A stretch of 64,000 bases of DNA from Streptomyces griseoviridis. GTDB lineage: Bacteria > Actinomycetota > Actinomycetes > Streptomycetales > Streptomycetaceae. The stretch lies in assembly GCF_005222485.1 (NCBI RefSeq), contig NZ_CP029078.1, positions 3,190,001-3,254,000 of the forward strand. The letters are read 5' to 3'. Under the pieces are notes generated by a model. It was not told the DNA's origin, did no database searches, and saw only the letters and a program-made list of their open reading frames with translations. The position numbers were made by a program, and so were the translations under genes. Shown here one piece after another: positions 60,490-64,000 of the stretch (the stretch's first letter is position 1; every line of letters begins with the position of its first letter).

Positions 60490-61179
60490 GTGGACCGCCG
60501 CGAAATCGCCGCCCTGCTGGCCTACATCGGCCGACTCGATCCCCGCAGCATTCGCACCGACCAGGGCGAGGCCCGCGACCAGCTCGCCCAGTGGCACGAG
60601 CTGCTCGGCGACGTACCAATGGCCACCCCGCACGGCTGGGGCGCCCTCGCCGCCGCCCGCCAGCACTACCGCGCCTCGCCGTATCAGATCCAGCCCGCGG
60701 ACGTGGTCCGCCCCTGGGAGAGCTACCGACGCACTCGCCTGGCCCTCCACTCCGACCCCACACCGTCCGCGGACCCGGACGACCAAGCCGCATGGACCGC
60801 AGAGCTGGTCGGCACCCGACGCGCCGTCGCCGCCGGCACAGCGCAGCCCGCGCAAGCCCGGGCCATCGTCAACAGCCGGGAGCGCATCAACCCGAGGCTG
60901 CAGGCTCGGCTGGACCAGATCGGCTCCTGCATACCGCCCGCCGCCCGAGCCGCCCTCGCACCCTTTCGGCCCGCCCGGGCGCGACGCGAAGCCGCCGTCG
61001 CGCAAGGGCTGCCCGATGCCCTGAGCGTGCGCTGCGAATGGTGCCTGGCCCCGGTCGGGGAGCCATGCCGGCGCCGCCGGATCGGCCCCAACGACGGGGT
61101 ACGCGCCATCACGCCGCGCGCCACTCCGCACCCTGGCCGCCTCGACCTCGCCACCGCCCAGCAGCCCGCAGTGGCCTGA
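60490..61179 (+). CDS. Zinc-finger protein of mobile-element type
   Basis: A 229-residue protein. The GTG at 60490 has GGAGGG six bases upstream and follows the HTH gene by two bases. The N-terminal 90 residues look like a helical partner domain (DRREIAALLAYIGRLDPRSI, DQLAQWHELLGDVP). Near residue 193, VRCEWCLAPVGEPCRRRR is the short CxxC...PC zinc-ribbon seen in actinophage and plasmid proteins. It may bind DNA or the initiator. Confidence 0.7.
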   Translation: MDRREIAALLAYIGRLDPRSIRTDQGEARDQLAQWHELLGDVPMATPHGWGALAAARQHYRASPYQIQPADVVRPWESYRRTRLALHSDPTPSADPDDQAAWTAELVGTRRAVAAGTAQPAQARAIVNSRERINPRLQARLDQIGSCIPPAARAALAPFRPARARREAAVAQGLPDALSVRCEWCLAPVGEPCRRRRIGPNDGVRAITPRATPHPGRLDLATAQQPAVA

Positions 61180-61340
61180 CCGGCGCCCCCGGCGAGTGCA
61201 TCCCGTCCGCTGCACCGCCGCAACATCACCACCCCCGCAGCGGCTGCGGCGCGCGCCCACGCGCCGCAGCCGTCACCCGACGCCGCACCCGCCGAGCACC
61301 GTGCTGGCCGACAGGTACGGCAGCACATCGGAGACTCGCC

Positions 61341-61982
61341 TTGCGCCACATCACCACCCACGACGCGCCGGCCACCGGCCTGCGCGCCATCGGAGACACC
61401 AGCTGGCACACCCGCGGAGCGTGCCACGGCATGGACGTCGAGGACGCCGACGCCGTGTTCTTCCCCGGGCCCAGGGATCACGAGGAGATCACGGAGGCGA
61501 AGGAGCTGTGCAGCTGGTGCCCCGTACGCCGCGCGTGCCTCGACTTCGCCCTGGAAAACGTCCTCAAGGAGGGCGTCTGGGGCGGGCTCACCGAAACCGA
61601 GCGGCGCCCGCTTCACGACAACCTGCACCGGCGCCTGGACTACCGGCGTGTGACCGCCTTCTTCCACGGACGCGACGTTCACCTGACGGAAGCCGAGCGG
61701 CAGGTTGCCATCGACCACGCCTACGTCCGGGGCTGGCAGCCCGACCGGCTCGCCGCTGCCCTGCAGATCAGCCACAAGCACGCCCGCGACCTGCTCCGGC
61801 AAGCGGCCAACAAGGTCTTCGATCGCGACCGTACCTACGGCGTGCCCCGCTCCAAGAAGAAGCGGAAGAAGCCCTCCAAGGCTAACGGCACCCCCGCGCC
61901 CGCAGTTCCCGGCACTCAGCAGCCGACAGGCCGTCCGGCGGCGTCGACCCCGACGCAGGCCCCTCTCGGAAAGGCAGCATGA
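61341..61982 (+). CDS. WhiB-like iron-sulfur regulator with long basic tail
   Basis: A 213-residue protein from the TTG at 61341; CGGAGA lies 6 bases upstream, and no ATG/GTG fits. It has the Wbl signature: RGACHGMDVEDADAVFFPGP, ELCSWCPVRRACLDFALENV and GVWGGLTETERR (the turn motif G(V/I)WGG). Four Cys can hold a 4Fe-4S cluster. A further 120 residues follow: an HTH-like section (QPDRLAAALQISHKHARDLL) and a Lys-rich tail. Plasmid- and phage-borne Wbl proteins often regulate host sigma factors. Confidence 0.85.
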   Translation: MRHITTHDAPATGLRAIGDTSWHTRGACHGMDVEDADAVFFPGPRDHEEITEAKELCSWCPVRRACLDFALENVLKEGVWGGLTETERRPLHDNLHRRLDYRRVTAFFHGRDVHLTEAERQVAIDHAYVRGWQPDRLAAALQISHKHARDLLRQAANKVFDRDRTYGVPRSKKKRKKPSKANGTPAPAVPGTQQPTGRPAASTPTQAPLGKAA

Positions 61983-63568
61983 CCCACCCTGCCCTCGCCT
62001 TCGGTGCTCCTTCGGACCTCCCTCTCCTCGTCGCCGTCGTGCCCGCCGCCCTCGCGCTCGTGCTGACCGCCTGGGCGATCCGGCGCCGAGGGACCCGCTC
62101 GCAGGAACGTCTCGGCGGCCCAGCAGTCAAGGTCGCCGCCGTCGCCGCCCTGGGCTGCACCGCCTACAGCGCCGACACCAGCTGGCGCTTTGCCGCCGAC
62201 TACCTCGACATGGCCGGCACTGCCGAGCGTGCCGGCATGTTCGCAGCCGCCGAATTCGCCCTGTTCGCTACCGCGCTGATGGCACGACAGAACCTTGCCG
62301 TCCAGGGCGCTCCCGGCCTGCCGGGTACTCTGGTCTGGGTGATCACCACGGTGCAGGTGATCCCCGCCTACGCGGAGAGCGGCCCCATCGGCGGCACGGT
62401 CCGCGCCTTCGTCGGACCGGTCATGGCCGCGATGCTGTGGCACCTGGCCATGGGCATCGAACTGCGCCTGCGCACCCCGGGGGCAGCCTCGCACGGGCTG
62501 ATCGCCGTCCTCGGCCGGGAGGCACGCGAGCGGCTGCTGTCCCGCCTGGGCATCGCCGCGCGGGACCGTGACGCCGCGCAGATCACCCGGGACCGGGCCA
62601 CCGCCCGTGCGGTCGCCCTCGCCGCCCGCCTCGCCGAGCGCACACCCAAGCAGCAGCGGAGTCGTCGCGGCCGGCGGCTGACGCGACGCCTGTCGAAGGC
62701 GGTCGGCCGAGCTTCGGTCGGCACCGACCCTCTCCAGCGGGCGCAACTGCTCGACCAGCTCGCCGCTCGGCGACACGCGCTGGCGCTCGCCACGATCCCG
62801 CTCCCTTCTCCCTGGTCCCCGACGCACAGCAGCACATCGGCGGCCACGGTCCCCGCCCGGCCGACAACGAATGCGCCGGTCCCCGTCCCCGGTCTCGGCG
62901 GTTCCGACGAGCCGGTCCGGGACCGAGGACCGAGGGCTCCTCGGGGACCGGTCCCCGAGGAGGCGTACCCGCCAGCCGAGGTCGGCGTAAGGACCAAGGG
63001 CGACGCAACAGGGACGGCCTCAGGGACCAAGCCCTCTGAAGCCGGTCCGCTCCCAGGGACCGAACTTGCCGGACCGGAAGCCGCAGCGCGGGACGCAGCG
63101 GCCATGAGGGCCGACCACAACACGCGAGAGGCAGCAGCTCAGGATCCGGCTCATCGGGGACCGACCGCCCCACGGTCCGGGACCGACCCCACCCAGGACC
63201 GAGGACCGACCACCCCACAGTCCGGGACCGACCCCACCCAGGACCGAGAACACAAGGTCCCGCTTCGACGGAAGCCGACCAGGACGTCCCGGACGAAGAA
63301 CAAGGACAAGCGTGTCCGGTCCCGCTCTCCGCAGACGGAGCGCCAGGCACGCGAGCTGGGCGAATCCGAGCGCCAGCTTGTCCGTGAGGTGCGCCCCCAT
63401 GTTCCCGCTCTGCTCGAACGGGACGGCAACGGCGCGATCACCCGAGTGCAACTGCGCGAAATCATCCGCCGCCAGGGCTTGGCGGGTGTCGGTAACGACC
63501 GACTCGGCCTGGTCCTCCAGGAGTTGCGGAACGGAGACATCACAACGACGAGGAGCACCGCCCGATGA
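61979..63568 (+). CDS. Membrane protein of the plasmid-like module
   Basis: A 529-residue protein, ATG overlapping the WhiB stop. Residues 10-160 hold about four membrane segments (DLPLLVAVVPAALALVLTAW, KVAAVAALGCTAYSADTSWR, AERAGMFAAAEFALFATALM, AFVGPVMAAMLWHLAMGIEL). Residues 300-440 are disordered and include a 15-residue tandem repeat; the end (VRPHVPALLERDGNGAITRV QLREIIRRQ) looks like a small DNA-binding domain. Membrane proteins with a DNA-binding tail occur among actinobacterial spread (Spd) and conjugation proteins. That role is inferred. Confidence 0.75.
   Translation: MTHPALAFGAPSDLPLLVAVVPAALALVLTAWAIRRRGTRSQERLGGPAVKVAAVAALGCTAYSADTSWRFAADYLDMAGTAERAGMFAAAEFALFATALMARQNLAVQGAPGLPGTLVWVITTVQVIPAYAESGPIGGTVRAFVGPVMAAMLWHLAMGIELRLRTPGAASHGLIAVLGREARERLLSRLGIAARDRDAAQITRDRATARAVALAARLAERTPKQQRSRRGRRLTRRLSKAVGRASVGTDPLQRAQLLDQLAARRHALALATIPLPSPWSPTHSSTSAATVPARPTTNAPVPVPGLGGSDEPVRDRGPRAPRGPVPEEAYPPAEVGVRTKGDATGTASGTKPSEAGPLPGTELAGPEAAARDAAAMRADHNTREAAAQDPAHRGPTAPRSGTDPTQDRGPTTPQSGTDPTQDREHKVPLRRKPTRTSRTKNKDKRVRSRSPQTERQARELGESERQLVREVRPHVPALLERDGNGAITRVQLREIIRRQGLAGVGNDRLGLVLQELRNGDITTTRSTAR
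63158..63247 (+). repeat. Two-copy 45-base tandem repeat in the membrane-protein gene
   Basis: Two 45-base units, each beginning GGACCGACC and ending CAGGACCGA, start at 63158 and 63203 and differ at only two positions. They encode GPTAPRSGTDPTQDR and GPTTPQSGTDPTQDR within the disordered region. Recent slippage duplication is likely. Confidence 0.85.
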
Positions 63569-63756
63569 AGACCTGCCACCAGTTCAAGACGGTCCGCGCG
63601 GAGTACGAGCGGGAGATCGGGTTCATGCTCGCTCACTCCGAACGGCATGCGGGTAGGCCGGCGGCGAAGTCCAGTGCGAAGCAAGCTGCCTCGGCGAAAC
63701 AGCGGATGGCCCGCGCGCTCAACAGTCACGTCGGGCGCTGCCCCGAGTGCGGTTGA
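63565..63756 (+). CDS. Small hypothetical protein with C-terminal CxxC
   Basis: A 63-residue protein, ATG overlapping the membrane-protein stop (ATGA). It is basic and helical (HQFKTVRAEYEREIGFMLAH) and ends GRCPECG, half of a zinc-ribbon. No family is recognised. It closes this coupled gene group. Confidence 0.65.
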   Translation: MKTCHQFKTVRAEYEREIGFMLAHSERHAGRPAAKSSAKQAASAKQRMARALNSHVGRCPECG

Positions 63757-63792
63757 ACCGGCAAACCCCAGCTCAAGGCCCGTAACGGTAGA

Positions 63793-63818
63793 GGTGGCCC
63801 GGCTCAAGCCGGGCCACC
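63793..63818 (+). terminator. Hairpin terminator
   Basis: GGTGGCCCGGC and GCCGGGCCACC form an 11-bp stem with the loop TCAA, 36 bases beyond the previous stop. A new gene begins right after it. Confidence 0.75.
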
Positions 63819-63840
63819 TCCCCGCTTAGGAGGTACCGCC

Positions 63841-64000
63841 GTGATTCCTCGTCCCCCTCGATTCTCCGGGCCCACCACCGCCGAAGCCGATGCCTGGGCG
63901 GACGTCCTAGTCCGCCGACAACTCCTCCACGCCGTCGTCTGCACGCCGACCGGGCAGTGGCTCGTGCAGGACCGTCCCAACAAACCGGTCCGCGTCCTCG
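63841..64000 (+). CDS. Hypothetical protein, cut by the window end
   Basis: TTAGGAGG lies 7 bases before the GTG at 63841, giving a strong start. The visible 53 residues read VIPRPPRFSGPTTAEADAWA and RQLLHAVVCTPTGQWLVQDR. They are too few to assign a family. It begins a new transcription unit after the terminator. Confidence 0.65.
   Translation, partial: MIPRPPRFSGPTTAEADAWADVLVRRQLLHAVVCTPTGQWLVQDRPNKPVRVL

Noticed and set aside
60462-61340. Extending the WhiB-like protein upstream to a 506-residue frame
   Set aside because: The upstream part overlaps the zinc-finger gene on the same strand and is low-complexity Arg/Pro. The TTG at 61341 has a proper ribosome site.

Overview
The window is high-GC actinobacterial DNA. 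Gene style (GTG/TTG starts, GGAG-type ribosome sites, many 1-4 base stop/start overlaps, several apparently leaderless genes), a conservon (cvn) operon, a WhiB protein, a surface thioester-domain protein and a secreted HNH nuclease all point to Streptomyces or a close relative. The left 6 kb looks like chromosomal core. Most of the rest is accessory DNA, with at least five degraded mobile-element fragments.

Layout. 1-5.9 kb: a truncated thioester-domain surface protein, an SSB paralogue, and two coupled dynamin-type GTPases, all on the minus strand. 6.2 kb: tRNA-Arg(TCT) with its terminator, followed by a tyrosine integrase and an excisionase, which is the usual tRNA-integration arrangement. 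8.8-12.3 kb: two IS5-like transposase remnants bracket a two-gene cassette, a small protein plus an HExxH metallopeptidase/TPR fusion. 12.4-19.7 kb: hypothetical and regulatory genes, including an HTH protein with a possible sigma-region-4-like tail, two secreted proteins and small membrane proteins.

19.9-34.0 kb: a complete type I-E CRISPR-Cas locus. The genes cas3-cse1-cse2-cas7-cas5-cas6-cas1-cas2 form one overlapping minus-strand operon. It is flanked by two arrays transcribed away from each other: array 1 has 38 repeats plus one degenerate terminal repeat, and array 2 has 33 repeats. The locus is bordered by a broken serine recombinase on one side and, beyond one hypothetical gene, a nonsense-mutated transposase on the other.

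34-40 kb: hypothetical and regulatory genes, including a MerR regulator divergent from an NmrA-like gene and a GNAT acetyltransferase. 40-45.6 kb: a HATPase protein, a cvnABCD conservon with a fifth GAF gene, and an acyl-CoA dehydrogenase homologue that seems to lack the usual catalytic Glu.

45.9-55.7 kb: a plus-strand run that I consider the most novel part. Two endonuclease/exonuclease/phosphatase-like proteins bracket a regulator with four apparent winged helices. Seven translationally coupled genes follow: a thymidylate-synthase homologue with the Asn-to-Asp change typical of (d)CMP-type enzymes, a tandem nucleoside-diphosphate-kinase protein, a radical SAM enzyme, a DEDDh exonuclease, a P-loop kinase-like protein, an aldo/keto reductase and a degenerate Nudix protein. 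Together they suggest synthesis of a modified pyrimidine nucleotide, either a nucleoside metabolite or a modified-DNA precursor. The product cannot be read from sequence.

55.7-64 kb: another transposase remnant and an XRE / ImmA-IrrE / MAB_1171c-like / PAP2-like minus-strand gene set. Facing it is a plus-strand plasmid- or ICE-like module (HTH protein with internal iteron-like repeats, Zn-finger protein, WhiB-like protein, membrane protein, small proteins) that runs off the window. Three or more operator-like repeats lie between the two.
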